Assembly (NCBI GenBank): GCA_017532025.1
Contig: JAFXJX010000073.1
Location: 1-51,450 of the forward strand
Source: Clostridia bacterium
Lineage (GTDB): Bacteria; Bacillota; Clostridia; Oscillospirales; CAG-272
DNA length: 51,450 bases
Direction: 5' to 3'
Made by a program: the position numbers and the translations under genes
Notes under the pieces: generated by a model
The model's input: only the letters and a program-made list of their open reading frames with translations
Database searches by the model: none
Told to the model about the DNA's origin: nothing
Shown: one piece after another, positions 1-8,347 of the stretch
How the letters are laid out: every line of letters starts with the position of its first letter
Numbering within the stretch: the first letter of the stretch is position 1

Positions 1-20
1 ATAAGCTCGCTATTTTCCAT
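1..20 (-). CDS. start of an unidentified gene running off the window
   Basis: Only the first codons (M-E-N-S-E-L) of a minus-strand gene are inside the window. The ATG at 20-18 is preceded by a strong AGGAGGG ribosome-binding site at about 26-32, and a TATAAT box lies further upstream near 74-79, so this is very probably a real start. The product cannot be named from six residues. Confidence 0.6.
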
Positions 21-73
21 GAATAGCCCTCCTAATCTTTGATTCAAACGTTCAGCTGTATGTTTGTGATATC

Positions 74-79
74 ATTATA
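74..79 (-). promoter_or_regulatory. -10 box of the gene that starts at 20
   Basis: A perfect TATAAT is read on the minus strand about 55 bases before the start codon at 20. No good -35 hexamer is visible at 16-18 bases, so the promoter may be extended or activator-dependent. Confidence 0.4.
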
Positions 80-120
80 GCATACAGTTGTGAATTTATC
101 TTGACAGAAAACGCTGAATT

Positions 121-154
121 AAAAAAGGCGCACCTGCTTTATCGCAGGTACGCC
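121..154 (-). terminator. terminator of the alpha/beta hydrolase gene
   Basis: An 11-bp stem (127-137 with 144-154, one G-U pair on the minus strand) with a 6-base loop is followed on the minus strand by six U. It lies just past the hydrolase stop at 168. Confidence 0.85.
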
Positions 155-167
155 AACGGGGGATTTT

Positions 168-1109
168 TTACCACGTAAACGGCTCGAAGAACGCCTTCAA
201 CTCTTTGATATAATTCTCCGAATCGACAACGTAACAAAGCGCATGACCCGCGCCCTTTACGGTCACGAGCTTTTTGTGCTCCGACGCGCAGGCATGATAG
301 TTTTGAACACTCATCTCGTGCGGCACAAAATCATCCACATCGCCGTGGATGAAAATGATGGGAAGATGACATTGTTTCATCGCTTCCATCGGTGATTTTT
401 CTTCAAGGTCAAATTTTCCTAAGAGCTTTGCCGCCACTTTGGCAAAGGGATAAAAAAGCTTCGGCGGAAGCTTCATATCCCTCATCACCTTTTGAATGAT
501 ATCCTTTGCCGAGGTGTAACCGCAATCGGCAAGAACACCCACAACGTTTGGAGGTAAATCCTCCCCCGCACAAATCATCGCCGTTGCCGCACCCATCGAA
601 ACGCCGGCCAGTATGATTTTGGCATCCTTGTCAATCTTTTGTATGATGTAATCGATCCAAGCGTGCACGTCGCGGCTTTCGTTGATGCCGAATGAAATCA
701 CACGCCCATCGCTTTTTCCGCAGGCTCTGTGGTCAATGATCAACACGCTGTGACCGAGAGCAAACGCGCGGTCAACGCCGCCGCAAAGGTCGCGCTCGGA
801 GTCCCCTCGGTAGCCGTGGAGCATCAGCTCGATCGGCGCGCCTTTTTCGTATTCGTAATATTTTCCGTAAAGTGTAAGCGAGTCAAACGAAGTCGTGGAA
901 ACCTCAGTATGCGGCATTCTGCGCATTCCCTTCATCCAACTGATCATACGCTCGTGATGAGGACGATACTCTTCCCCGTCAGGAAGCAAAAACTCCTCTG
1001 TCCGCACTTTTCTGTGCGACAGGAATATTCTGTAAAAACAAATATATACCGTGGCAAACGCCGCTAAAAGCAAAAAGGCAAGCGTGCCGAGTATGATCCA
1101 CCAATACAT
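168..1109 (-). CDS. membrane-anchored alpha/beta hydrolase
   Basis: A 313-residue serine hydrolase of the alpha/beta fold (YqkD/BAAT-like group). Residues 4-27 form an N-terminal membrane helix, so the catalytic domain is probably held at the membrane. The oxyanion region LMLHGYRGDS lies near residue 96. The nucleophile elbow GVSMGAA puts the catalytic Ser at about 171, an Asp in HGDVDD near 260, and a His in GAGHAL near 283, so the triad looks complete. I chose the ATG at 1109 over the in-frame GTG at 1118 because AGAGGTGG lies at the right distance before it. It has its own promoter and terminator. The substrate is not evident; an esterase or lipase-like role is a family-level guess. Confidence 0.85.
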   Translation of the reverse strand: MYWWIILGTLAFLLLAAFATVYICFYRIFLSHRKVRTEEFLLPDGEEYRPHHERMISWMKGMRRMPHTEVSTTSFDSLTLYGKYYEYEKGAPIELMLHGYRGDSERDLCGGVDRAFALGHSVLIIDHRACGKSDGRVISFGINESRDVHAWIDYIIQKIDKDAKIILAGVSMGAATAMICAGEDLPPNVVGVLADCGYTSAKDIIQKVMRDMKLPPKLFYPFAKVAAKLLGKFDLEEKSPMEAMKQCHLPIIFIHGDVDDFVPHEMSVQNYHACASEHKKLVTVKGAGHALCYVVDSENYIKELKAFFEPFTW

Positions 1110-1129
1110 AACATCCACCTCTTTCTTTT

Positions 1130-1158
1130 ATTCTACCACTTGTTTTGGAAGATTTCAA
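1130..1158 (-). promoter_or_regulatory. promoter of the hydrolase gene
   Basis: TTGAAA (1153-1158) and TAGAAT (1130-1135), read on the minus strand, are 17 bases apart. They lie just upstream of the ATG at 1109. Confidence 0.6.
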
Positions 1159-1171
1159 CCCAAAAATGAAG

Positions 1172-1200
1172 ATCCTCAAGACTTTCGTCTTGAGGATTTT
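1172..1200 (-). terminator. terminator of acpP
   Basis: A perfect 11-bp stem (1172-1182 with 1187-1197) closes a UUUC/GAAA tetraloop. A U-rich run follows on both strands. On the minus strand it ends the acpP transcript just before the hydrolase promoter. Confidence 0.75.
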
Positions 1201-1209
1201 TCTTTGTTA

Positions 1210-1440
1210 TTACATGTTGTTTTCGATGTAAGCCTGCATATCGGCAAGGTTGCGAAGACCGGTAATGTCTTCATCGGGGATGGTAACGCCGAACTGCTCT
1301 TCGATCACCATAAGAATCTCCACAATATCAAGGGAGTCGGCACCCAAATCGTCCACAATATCGGTGCTGTCTTCAATCGAATCAGCTTCAATCTTCAGCT
1401 GCGCTGCCACAATCTGTTTCAGCTTTTCACTAATATCCAT
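1210..1440 (-). CDS. acpP: acyl carrier protein
   Basis: A 76-residue acidic protein with the ACP signature GADSLDIVE; the Ser in DSLD at about 36 is the 4'-phosphopantetheine attachment site. It carries growing acyl chains in type II fatty-acid synthesis in the cytosol. Length, acidity and the four-helix pattern all fit the family. The ATG at 1440 follows GGAGG. It is a single gene with a strong promoter (TTGACA-N16-TATAAT) and its own terminator. No other fatty-acid synthesis genes are next to it; the acyl-CoA synthetase at 11264 is too far away to imply coupling. Confidence 0.96.
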   Translation of the reverse strand: MDISEKLKQIVAAQLKIEADSIEDSTDIVDDLGADSLDIVEILMVIEEQFGVTIPDEDITGLRNLADMQAYIENNM

Positions 1441-1485
1441 AAGTCCTCCAAGTTTAGAAAAAAATTCAAACGCTTGTTATAATCA

Positions 1486-1513
1486 ATTATAACGATTATT
1501 CTCAGTTTGTCAA
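1486..1513 (-). promoter_or_regulatory. promoter of acpP
   Basis: TTGACA (1508-1513) and TATAAT (1486-1491), both perfect on the minus strand, are spaced by 16 bases. A strong constitutive promoter is expected for an abundant protein. Confidence 0.8.
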
Positions 1514-1613
1514 GGATTTTTTGTAAAAATCGGTCTTTTTTCGCCTTTTAGCGTTCAAAATTCCTTTTGTCAATCCATTATACGCGAAAAGGCGATGAAA
1601 ATATACCCCAAAC

Positions 1614-3488
1614 TCAATCAAATTGCGACTGATAAAGTGAAGCGTAAAAGCCTTTTTCTTGTAAAAGTTCGTCGTGCGTGCCGCTTTCAATCACTTCGCC
1701 GTCTTTCAGCACCAAAATCACATCCGCGTTTTTAATGGTGGAAAGGCGGTGCGCAATGATAAAAGAGGTGCGTCCTTCGGTGATGGCAAGCATGGCATCC
1801 GACAAAAACTTTTCGGTGCGCGAGTCCACATTGGAGGTCGCTTCGTCAAGGATCAAAATCGGATGATGCACCAGCATCATGCGTGCAATGGTGATCAGCT
1901 GTTTTTGTCCTTTCGAGATATTCATGCCGTTTTCATCCATCACGGTGTCATAGCCTTGCGGCAAGGACTCAATATAGCCATCAATTCTCGCTGCCTTGGC
2001 GGCAGCCTTCACATCGTCAAGCGTTGCCCCTTCACTGCCGTAGGCAATGTTTTCGGCAATCGTTCCGCCAAACAGCCAAGTCTCCTGCAGCACCATAGCA
2101 AACTGACGGCGCAGCTTGTCAAGCGGCATACGCGAAATGTCCTTGCCGTCAAGGAAGATCTTGCCCTCGCCACACTCGTAAAAGCGCATGAGAAGATTCA
2201 CAAGCGTGGTTTTGCCGCTTCCCGTAGGGCCAACAATCGCAACCGTCGTACCTGCTTTAACCGAAAGACTTAAGTCCTTGATGATCGGCTTTTCGGGCGT
2301 GTAGGCAAAATTGAGATGGCGAATCTCAAAATCGCCCTTGACTTTTTCGGGAACAACATCAGCCGCCATGCCGTCGGCTTCTACCTTTTCGTCAAGCAAA
2401 CGGAAAACACGCTCCGCTGCTGAGGTTGCCGACTGGATCTCGCTGATGATGTTCGCCGTTTCGTTGATCGGACCCAAAAACTTGCGTGAATAGAGAATAA
2501 ATGCCGAAAGCTTACCGGGTGTCATCGCGGCAAGAGTCAACGATCCGATGGTCAGCGTGTTCACACCACTCATCATATAGAGAATCGCGCCAAACATACT
2601 GATCAGAGAAATGGTGAGGTTGTTGATAAAGTTAACACCCGGGCCCACCACGCTGCCTTGATAGTCGGCGGCATAGTAGGCTTCCACAGCCTCACCGTTG
2701 CGCTTGTCAAAACGCGTAATCATCTCTTCTTCTTTGCCGTACGCTCGAATGGTCTTTTGTCCCGACAGCATCTCTTCGGCATAACCGTTCAGCTGACCGA
2801 GCTTTGCCGAGCGCGCGCGGAATAAAGGCTTCACCTTCTTCACGCGGTAACGGGTAAAAAGAATCAGCGGCGGCACAGTAAAGAGGTAAATAAAGAGAAG
2901 CAAGGGAGAGATGCGCGCCATCATCACAAACGAACCCACCACCGTGATCGAACCGGCAAGAATCTGCACAAGGTCGTTTGAAAGCGAGGTGTTGATGGTA
3001 TCAATGTCGTAAGACAGACGGCTGATGATATCGCCTGTCTGATTTTCGTCAAAGTAGCCGACCGGCAGCTCCAAGAGATGGTCAAACACTTCCTTTCGCA
3101 TGGTATACACCACGCGGCGCGAAATGTTGATCATGAGAATGGATAAGAGGTAGGACAGCACTGACGAGAGCGCATAGAAAAACAGCATAAGAAGGCAGTA
3201 TGTCACAACCGCCGGCATATCCACGCCACTCTCGCGCTCAATGGCATCAATGGCATATTCCGAAAGCTGAGGGCCAACCAAGGCAAGTGCGTTGGCAAGC
3301 ACCGTAAGCCCAAGGGCAAGCGCCAACTTCTTTTTATGCGCGCCAAGATAGCCGAGCAGGCGCAAAATGACCGTACTCTTTTTCATTCTGCCGCCCTTGT
3401 AGCGTTTGTCATCAAACGGCTCATTGGAAGGGCGCGGCTTTCGGAAGATCGGTCGGTGCTTTCTTTCGTTTTGTTTGTTATCAGTCAA
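1614..3488 (-). CDS. ABC exporter subunit with the consensus ATPase Walker B
   Basis: A 624-residue half-transporter: a charged N-terminal tail (1-40), a six-helix ABC exporter membrane domain (about 45-330), and a nucleotide-binding domain with Walker A GPTGSGKTT, Walker B LILDEATSNVD and H-loop IIAHRLST. The signature is degenerate (ISKGQKQ instead of LSGGQ). With the upstream gene, which has the reverse defects, it should form a heterodimeric exporter of the BmrCD/TM287-288 type with one working and one degenerate ATP site. I chose a TTG start at 3488: GGGAGGTG sits six bases before it, and it overlaps the stop of the upstream gene, as in translational coupling. An ATG 36 codons later (MKKSTVILRLL) is possible. 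Substrate unknown; a drug or peptide exporter is likely. Confidence 0.92.
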   Translation of the reverse strand: MTDNKQNERKHRPIFRKPRPSNEPFDDKRYKGGRMKKSTVILRLLGYLGAHKKKLALALGLTVLANALALVGPQLSEYAIDAIERESGVDMPAVVTYCLLMLFFYALSSVLSYLLSILMINISRRVVYTMRKEVFDHLLELPVGYFDENQTGDIISRLSYDIDTINTSLSNDLVQILAGSITVVGSFVMMARISPLLLFIYLFTVPPLILFTRYRVKKVKPLFRARSAKLGQLNGYAEEMLSGQKTIRAYGKEEEMITRFDKRNGEAVEAYYAADYQGSVVGPGVNFINNLTISLISMFGAILYMMSGVNTLTIGSLTLAAMTPGKLSAFILYSRKFLGPINETANIISEIQSATSAAERVFRLLDEKVEADGMAADVVPEKVKGDFEIRHLNFAYTPEKPIIKDLSLSVKAGTTVAIVGPTGSGKTTLVNLLMRFYECGEGKIFLDGKDISRMPLDKLRRQFAMVLQETWLFGGTIAENIAYGSEGATLDDVKAAAKAARIDGYIESLPQGYDTVMDENGMNISKGQKQLITIARMMLVHHPILILDEATSNVDSRTEKFLSDAMLAITEGRTSFIIAHRLSTIKNADVILVLKDGEVIESGTHDELLQEKGFYASLYQSQFD

Positions 3489-5205
3489 GAATCGCACCTC
3501 CCATCTGCGAGCGGCTGATTTCCTCATATAAAGGAGAGGAAACAAGCAACTCCTCGTGCTTGCCGCAAGCCGCCACACGACCTTCGGACAGTACCAAAAT
3601 CTTGTCGGCATGAGCAAGTGAAGAAACACGCTGTGCCACAATCACCGTGGTGGTATGGCTGAAATGCGAGGCAATCGCCGAGCGAAGCAGCGCGTCGGTC
3701 TTATAGTCAAGCGCTGACGAGGAATCGTCAAGCACTAAAATATCGGGGTCTGCGGCAAGCGCGCGGGCAATCAGAAGTCTTTGCTTCTGTCCGCCCGAAA
3801 GGTTCGCACCCTTGATGGCAAGCATATCGTCGTAACCGCCCGAGCGAGAGGTAATAAACTGATGTGCCTGCGCATCTTTTGCGCCGCTTTCAATGGCATC
3901 GTTTGCAATCTCTCTGCCAAAGCGAATATTCTCACGGATGGTATCGGCAAACAGAAAGTCATTCTGAAAGACAACGCCAAACATCGAGCGCAGCTTTGCC
4001 GTGGGAATCTCTTTGATGTTCTTTCCCCGAATCAGAATCTCGCCCTCGTCGGCATCGTAAAAACGCATCAAAAGATTTAAGACCGTCGATTTTCCGCTGC
4101 CTGTTTCACCGATGATACCCAAGGTTTCGTGGCGGTCAAGTGTAAAACTGACATCTTTGATGATATCGGCATTGCCATAGCCAAACGTCACGTGACGGAA
4201 TTCAATGTAGGGTACAGTTTCATTCTGCGCCGCGGTATCACCGTCATCCTCCACGCGAAGCTCATAATCCTCCGAAAGCACTTCGGCAATACGCGCCATG
4301 CTGGCAGTGCCTTTTGAGAGGTTCACAAAGATACGTGAAATGCTGATCAAAGCATTGGCAATGATCGTGAAGTAAGACATAAAGGCAATGATCGTGCCGG
4401 CTTCGCTCTTGCCTTTTGTAACAAGGAACGCGCCCGCACCGATCACGGCGCACATACCTGCATTTAACACAAAGGTCATGATCGGGTTGATCTTCGCCAT
4501 CGTCACGCCTGCTTTTTTCTCCATGGCAATCGCGTCACAATTCGCATCGTCAAAGCGCTTTTTTTCATATTCCGTCTTGGAAAGCGCCTTGATCACGCGA
4601 ACACCCGAAGCATCCTCGCGCACCACGCGTGTCACACCGTCGTTTTTCTCTTGCAGCTTTTTGTAAAGCGGAATGCCGGCCTTGGAGGTTGTGCGTACCA
4701 CAAAGAACAAAAACGGCAGCGTCAGAATCAAAACCAGCGTCAGGCGCCAGTCAAGCGTTAAGGTCATAATGATACCGCCAAACAAAAGAATCGGCGCGCG
4801 GATACCGAGACGAAGCATCATGCCGATCATGTGATTGACGTTGTAGGTATCGCTCGTCAGGCGCGATTCAATAGAGGCAACCGTCAAGCGGTCGGTCTGC
4901 TCCGATGAAAGATAAGAGATTCTTTCAAATAAGTCATGGCGAATATCCCGTGTGCAGTCGCATGCCACAAGAGACGCCATGCGATTGGCAAGTACGTTAA
5001 AAACAACCGCGAAAATTGCGCGAAGAATCATCACACAGCCCCAAAACACAAGCGGCGTAACTTCTTTTCGTTCTACCACATTGTTGAGAATGTGCGCAAG
5101 GATATAGGGAATCAAAAGATCCATCATCGTGCCGATGATTTTAATCACTGTACCCACGCAAATGGCGCGGCGACAGTTTTTCAAGTAGCCCCAAAGATGC
5201 TTCAT
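3481..5205 (-). CDS. ABC exporter subunit with the degenerate Walker B
   Basis: A 574-residue half-transporter, first gene of a two-gene operon. The membrane domain covers about residues 10-310, followed by an ATPase domain with Walker A GETGSGKST and a consensus signature LSGGQKQR. The residue after the Walker B Asp is Asp rather than the catalytic Glu (VLDDSSSALD). Its signature would complete the working ATP site formed with the partner's Walker A and B. I chose the ATG at 5205 (MKHLWGYL) because AAAGGG precedes it by nine bases; the ATG three codons earlier is too close to that site. It overlaps the start of the partner gene. A clear promoter lies upstream. Confidence 0.92.
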   Translation of the reverse strand: MKHLWGYLKNCRRAICVGTVIKIIGTMMDLLIPYILAHILNNVVERKEVTPLVFWGCVMILRAIFAVVFNVLANRMASLVACDCTRDIRHDLFERISYLSSEQTDRLTVASIESRLTSDTYNVNHMIGMMLRLGIRAPILLFGGIIMTLTLDWRLTLVLILTLPFLFFVVRTTSKAGIPLYKKLQEKNDGVTRVVREDASGVRVIKALSKTEYEKKRFDDANCDAIAMEKKAGVTMAKINPIMTFVLNAGMCAVIGAGAFLVTKGKSEAGTIIAFMSYFTIIANALISISRIFVNLSKGTASMARIAEVLSEDYELRVEDDGDTAAQNETVPYIEFRHVTFGYGNADIIKDVSFTLDRHETLGIIGETGSGKSTVLNLLMRFYDADEGEILIRGKNIKEIPTAKLRSMFGVVFQNDFLFADTIRENIRFGREIANDAIESGAKDAQAHQFITSRSGGYDDMLAIKGANLSGGQKQRLLIARALAADPDILVLDDSSSALDYKTDALLRSAIASHFSHTTTVIVAQRVSSLAHADKILVLSEGRVAACGKHEELLVSSPLYEEISRSQMGGAILD

Positions 5206-5246
5206 TTGATTCATCCCTTTCTTTTTTGTTTCTTCACACACTTGAA

Positions 5247-5275
5247 ATTGTAACATTCACCCATTTCTTTGTCAA
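5247..5275 (-). promoter_or_regulatory. promoter of the ABC exporter operon
   Basis: TTGACA (5270-5275) and TACAAT (5247-5252) on the minus strand are 17 bases apart. No operator-like palindrome was noticed around it. Confidence 0.75.
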
Positions 5276-5340
5276 TATCAATGTTCAATTTTCCCGTTAT
5301 TTCGAGTCTTTTCAAAATTTTTTCCACTTTCTCCAAAACA

Positions 5341-5370
5341 AAAACACCCTGCGATGAAGCAGAGTGTTTT
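5341..5370 (-). terminator. terminator of the rpsF-ssb-rpsR operon
   Basis: A stem formed by 5341-5352 and 5359-5370 with a short loop, followed by a U-rich run on the minus strand, lies just after rpsR. Confidence 0.8.
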
Positions 5371-5385
5371 TCAGTTTCACACAAA

Positions 5386-5691
5386 TTAGTCGGAAACGTA
5401 GGAAAGCAGAGCCATGGTTCTCGCTCTCTTGATAGCGATAGCAAGATCTCTCTGGTGTTTAGCGCAAGTGCCGGTCACTCTCTTGGGGAGGATCTTTGCA
5501 CGTTCAGAAATATACTTGCGAAGTCTTGCAGTTTCCTTGTAATCGATTTCAGTGAGATTTTCCACGCAGAACTGGCAAACCTTTTTCTTCTTGCGGTTTA
5601 CGTTGTTCTGACGGAAAGCGGGCTTTGCAGCGGGAGCTGCCTGCTGTGCAGCGGGAGCTGCAGGAGCAGTGGTAACTTCTCTCTCTTCCAT
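5386..5691 (-). CDS. rpsR: 30S ribosomal protein S18
   Basis: A 101-residue small-subunit protein. The conserved S18 core runs from about residue 35 (KKKKVCQFC, then [33 protein letters not shown]) to the end, and it binds 16S rRNA as a pair with S6. The first 30 residues are an Ala/Pro-rich extension ([15 protein letters not shown]) longer than in the E. coli protein, as in some clostridia. The CxxC and the single Cys in GTCAKHQ suggest a zinc-binding form. It is the last gene of rpsF-ssb-rpsR. Confidence 0.97.
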   Translation of the reverse strand: MEEREVTTAPAAPAAQQAAPAAKPAFRQNNVNRKKKKVCQFCVENLTEIDYKETARLRKYISERAKILPKRVTGTCAKHQRDLAIAIKRARTMALLSYVSD

Positions 5692-5730
5692 ATCTTAAAC
5701 CTTATCCTTTCAAATATTCAAGCAGCCATC

Positions 5731-6180
5731 TCAGAAGGGCAGATCGTCGTCGTTCGACATTTCCTCAAAACGAGGAGCGCCTGCATCGGACGCAAATCCG
5801 GGAGTCTGGTAGCTGTCGGGGGTATAGCCGCCGATGGCGGGACCTTCACCCTTGGAATCCACGAAATGTGCTTCATCCACAATAATATCGGTTGCATAGC
5901 GTTTCTGACCCTGCTGATCGGTCCAAGAACGGTTCTGGATCGTTCCGACAACACAGATCGAACTACCCTTGCGGAAATAGCGGGAAATGAACTCCGCGTT
6001 CTGTCTCCAAGCAACCACATTGAAGAAGTCAGTCTGCTGTTCGCTTGCATTCTTCGAATAACGGCGGTTCACCGCAATCGAGAAGGAAGTCACAGCAATT
6101 CCGCTGGGATTTTGGCGAAGCTCGGGATCAGCGGTAAGACGACCGCCCAGGATGACTTTGTTAAAATTAAAATTAGCCAT
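5731..6180 (-). CDS. ssb: single-stranded DNA-binding protein
   Basis: A 149-residue protein with an N-terminal OB fold (about 1-110, starting NKVILGGRLTADPELR), a flexible Gly/Pro-rich linker, and the acidic tip DDDLPF at the C-terminus that recruits replication and repair partners. It coats single-stranded DNA during replication, recombination and repair. Its position between rpsF and rpsR is the classical bacterial arrangement and supports this being the housekeeping SSB. Confidence 0.97.
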   Translation of the reverse strand: MANFNFNKVILGGRLTADPELRQNPSGIAVTSFSIAVNRRYSKNASEQQTDFFNVVAWRQNAEFISRYFRKGSSICVVGTIQNRSWTDQQGQKRYATDIIVDEAHFVDSKGEGPAIGGYTPDSYQTPGFASDAGAPRFEEMSNDDDLPF

Positions 6181-6206
6181 TGTAATTCCTCACTTCCTGT
6201 TTTTTG

Positions 6207-6503
6207 TTACGCAGCCTTCTTAATAACGATGGAGCGCATGATACCTTCAGTAATGTTGAAGAGTCTTTCAAGCTCTGCGGGGAAACCTGCAGCGCTCTTG
6301 AAGTTTACGAGAACGTAGTAGCCTTCGCTCTTGTAGTCGATTTCGTAAGCGAGCTTGCGCTTGCCCCATTCGTTGGTCTCGGTGATCTCGCCGTTTTCAG
6401 CGATGATAGCCACGAACTTCTCAACGAGAGCCTTCACAGCTTCTTCACCCAGAGTTACGTCAACCACAAACAGAGTCTCGTAATTCTGCATAGCCTTTTC
6501 CAT
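6207..6503 (-). CDS. rpsF: 30S ribosomal protein S6
   Basis: A 98-residue ribosomal protein that pairs with S18 on the platform of the small subunit. The N-terminal strand YETLFVVD and the central segment TNEWGKRKLAYEIDYKSEGY match the family. The ATG follows GGGAGGTG. It is the first gene of the operon, behind a perfect promoter and a leader of about 100 bases containing a hairpin (6530-6557) that may take part in S6/S18 autoregulation. Confidence 0.97.
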   Translation of the reverse strand: MEKAMQNYETLFVVDVTLGEEAVKALVEKFVAIIAENGEITETNEWGKRKLAYEIDYKSEGYYVLVNFKSAAGFPAELERLFNITEGIMRSIVIKKAA

Positions 6504-6529
6504 ATTTTACACCTCCCTATGGACTTTTG

Positions 6530-6557
6530 ACCGCAGACAGATTGTTTTTTCTGCGGT
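6530..6557 (-). promoter_or_regulatory. leader hairpin of rpsF, possible S6/S18 autoregulatory site
   Basis: A perfect 8-bp stem (ACCGCAGA with TCTGCGGT) with a 12-base loop lies between the promoter and the ribosome-binding site of rpsF. S6 operons of many bacteria are autoregulated by S6:S18 binding to a leader stem with a CCG trinucleotide; I could not confirm the diagnostic loop. Confidence 0.35.
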
Positions 6558-6610
6558 AGAGAGATCAGGGAGAGCACCAATCGGCGTTCTGCCCCATCTT
6601 CAGCTTTTCC

Positions 6611-6639
6611 ATTATACATATCGATTTGCCATTTGTCAA
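6611..6639 (-). promoter_or_regulatory. promoter of rpsF-ssb-rpsR
   Basis: TTGACA (6634-6639) and TATAAT (6611-6616), both perfect on the minus strand, are separated by 17 bases. Confidence 0.85.
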
Positions 6640-6677
6640 GAGTCTTTTTTTATTTTCCTAAAAACTTTTCTTTTTTC

Positions 6678-6706
6678 TTGAAAAGGCGCAAAAAGTATGC
6701 TACAAT
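6678..6706 (+). promoter_or_regulatory. promoter of the gene at 6744
   Basis: TTGAAA (6678-6683), a 17-base spacer and TACAAT (6701-6706) lie 38 bases before the start codon. Confidence 0.65.
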
Positions 6707-6743
6707 AGAGCCAAACACAAAAAAGAAAGGGATACCCCCTCCT

Positions 6744-7706
6744 ATGGAACAAAACACCAAACCCCAAAACATAAAGAAAAAACGCCTCATCGTTTTGATC
6801 GGCACGCTTTGTGTCCTTCTTGTTTTGGTGCTTCTCAACAGCATCGATTTTGAAACATCTCCCACCGAAGATACGCCCGAAGCGCCTTACGTACCCGAAA
6901 CGTATTATGCATATTACTTTGTCGAGCCCGATTACGAGAGCAATATTTTTGAAAATCCCGAATACCAAAGGCTTGACAAAACGATTGCCTATACCTACAA
7001 CGGTCAAACGGTCGATCTGAAAAACAACTTAAAAACCGGCAGCGCCGAAATCTACGACCCGCCCTTCGGTGACTTTTTCGCCAAGTATTTTGCCGCCCTT
7101 GCAAAAGGCAATGCGAGCGGAGGCTTCGACGCCTTTTACAGTGACGTCTATTTCCGCACCCACAAGCCGTTTGCCAAATTTGCACCGCAAAAGGTGTATG
7201 ACATCGACGTGCAACGCATCACCGAGCCGCAAACCATCACCAGCGAAGAAAAAGAAGAAGACGCCATTTACATCGGTTGCACCCTCACCTCTTTCGAGGT
7301 GCGCTACCGCATCCTCCACAATGACGGCACCTTCCGCCGCGACATTTTAGGTGACGATATCCTTGTGCAGTATATCGACCTGCTTGGCGACAGAAGCGGC
7401 AACTATACGATCAATTCGGTCGGCTACGGCAAACACTTGGTTTCCGCCCCCGACAAATCGATCTTGCCTTTGATTCTGCCCATCGTTTGGATCGTGCTCT
7501 CGCTGATAGCACTCGTTCTCTTCTTCATTCTCAAAAAGAAAGCCATCCTTCTCGCATCGGCTGTCACCTTTGTCACATTCCTTGTGTCAATCACAGGCTC
7601 TCTTCTTTGGCAGTTTGTTGCTTTCGGTATCCTTGCTGTGGCATTGGCACTGTATCTTGTTTTGAAACAGCGCAAAAAGAAACAGGAAACCACAGAAACA
7701 ACTTGA
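6744..7706 (+). CDS. membrane protein of unknown function with an extracytoplasmic domain
   Basis: A 320-residue protein I do not recognise. A membrane helix at about 14-31 follows a Lys-rich tail. Residues 32-265 form a soluble, probably extracytoplasmic domain rich in Tyr, Pro and acidic residues. Two or three further helices (about 273-295 and 300-345 in a C-terminal hairpin) lead to a Lys-rich cytosolic tail. The ATG at 6744 starts just before the first helix; GAAAGGG is 13 bases upstream, slightly far. It stands alone with its own promoter. A GC-rich hairpin near 7716-7737 without a T run may end it. Confidence 0.75.
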   Translation: MEQNTKPQNIKKKRLIVLIGTLCVLLVLVLLNSIDFETSPTEDTPEAPYVPETYYAYYFVEPDYESNIFENPEYQRLDKTIAYTYNGQTVDLKNNLKTGSAEIYDPPFGDFFAKYFAALAKGNASGGFDAFYSDVYFRTHKPFAKFAPQKVYDIDVQRITEPQTITSEEKEEDAIYIGCTLTSFEVRYRILHNDGTFRRDILGDDILVQYIDLLGDRSGNYTINSVGYGKHLVSAPDKSILPLILPIVWIVLSLIALVLFFILKKKAILLASAVTFVTFLVSITGSLLWQFVAFGILAVALALYLVLKQRKKKQETTETT

Positions 7707-7794
7707 ATAAGAAACGGGAGACGCAACGCCTCCCGCCGCAAACAAGCGATTCGGATAAATAGAATTTGATTGAATCACAAAAGGTAGTAGGTTT

Positions 7795-8283
7795 ATGAGT
7801 TCCGAACAAGCAATTCAAAAATATGTTTCCTTATATATGAAAAAGTGGAGCATTCTCTGGCTGTCAAGCGCCCTGCTCTGCACCATTCCGCTTCTTGTCG
7901 TAAGTGTGAAATACGGTAATTTCTCGTATGTTTTCCTGCCGCTTTTTGCCGCTTTTGTTTTGATATTGATACACAGGTTAATTGTAGCACGCTTTCCAAA
8001 AGCCATTAAAAAGCAAGAAGAACTGTATTCTGTTTGTTTTTTCGACCATAATGCAGAGCGTATCGCAAGCAAGGTTTACTTATCCGACGATTGGATCATT
8101 TACGTCGGTAAATGCGCGTTATATAAACAACACATAACAGAGATAACATATAACGAGATACGCAATCCCAAAACAGGACTTACGCATGAGGTAATATTCC
8201 AAACCCAAAACGATGAAGCCTATACCTTTTGGATTGAGTGCAAAGAAAGTATTGAAAAATTAGAGAAGTGGTTAAAAGAATAA
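7795..8283 (+). CDS. small membrane protein with a YcxB-like cytosolic domain
   Basis: A 162-residue protein. Two adjacent membrane helices (about 17-37 and 41-63) are followed by a 95-residue soluble region with a beta-rich pattern (strands such as IASKVYLSDDWIIYVGKCALY and THEVIFQTQNDEAYTFWI) ending in a charged helix. This layout resembles YcxB-like or bacterial PH-domain membrane proteins, but the resemblance is weak. The ATG follows AAAGGTAG. A strong hairpin terminator follows the stop. Function unknown. Confidence 0.7.
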   Translation: MSSEQAIQKYVSLYMKKWSILWLSSALLCTIPLLVVSVKYGNFSYVFLPLFAAFVLILIHRLIVARFPKAIKKQEELYSVCFFDHNAERIASKVYLSDDWIIYVGKCALYKQHITEITYNEIRNPKTGLTHEVIFQTQNDEAYTFWIECKESIEKLEKWLKE

Positions 8284-8317
8284 CGACATCTTTTCTGTCA
8301 GAACAAATTCACGTAAG

Positions 8318-8347
8318 CAGCACCCTTTCGGGTGCTGTTTTATTTTC
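8318..8347 (+). terminator. terminator of the gene at 7795
   Basis: An 8-bp stem CAGCACCC (8318-8325) / GGGTGCTG (8330-8337) with loop TTTC is followed by TTTTATTTT. The T run overlaps the 3' end of the convergent abrB-like gene. The same stem recurs at 8874. Confidence 0.85.
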
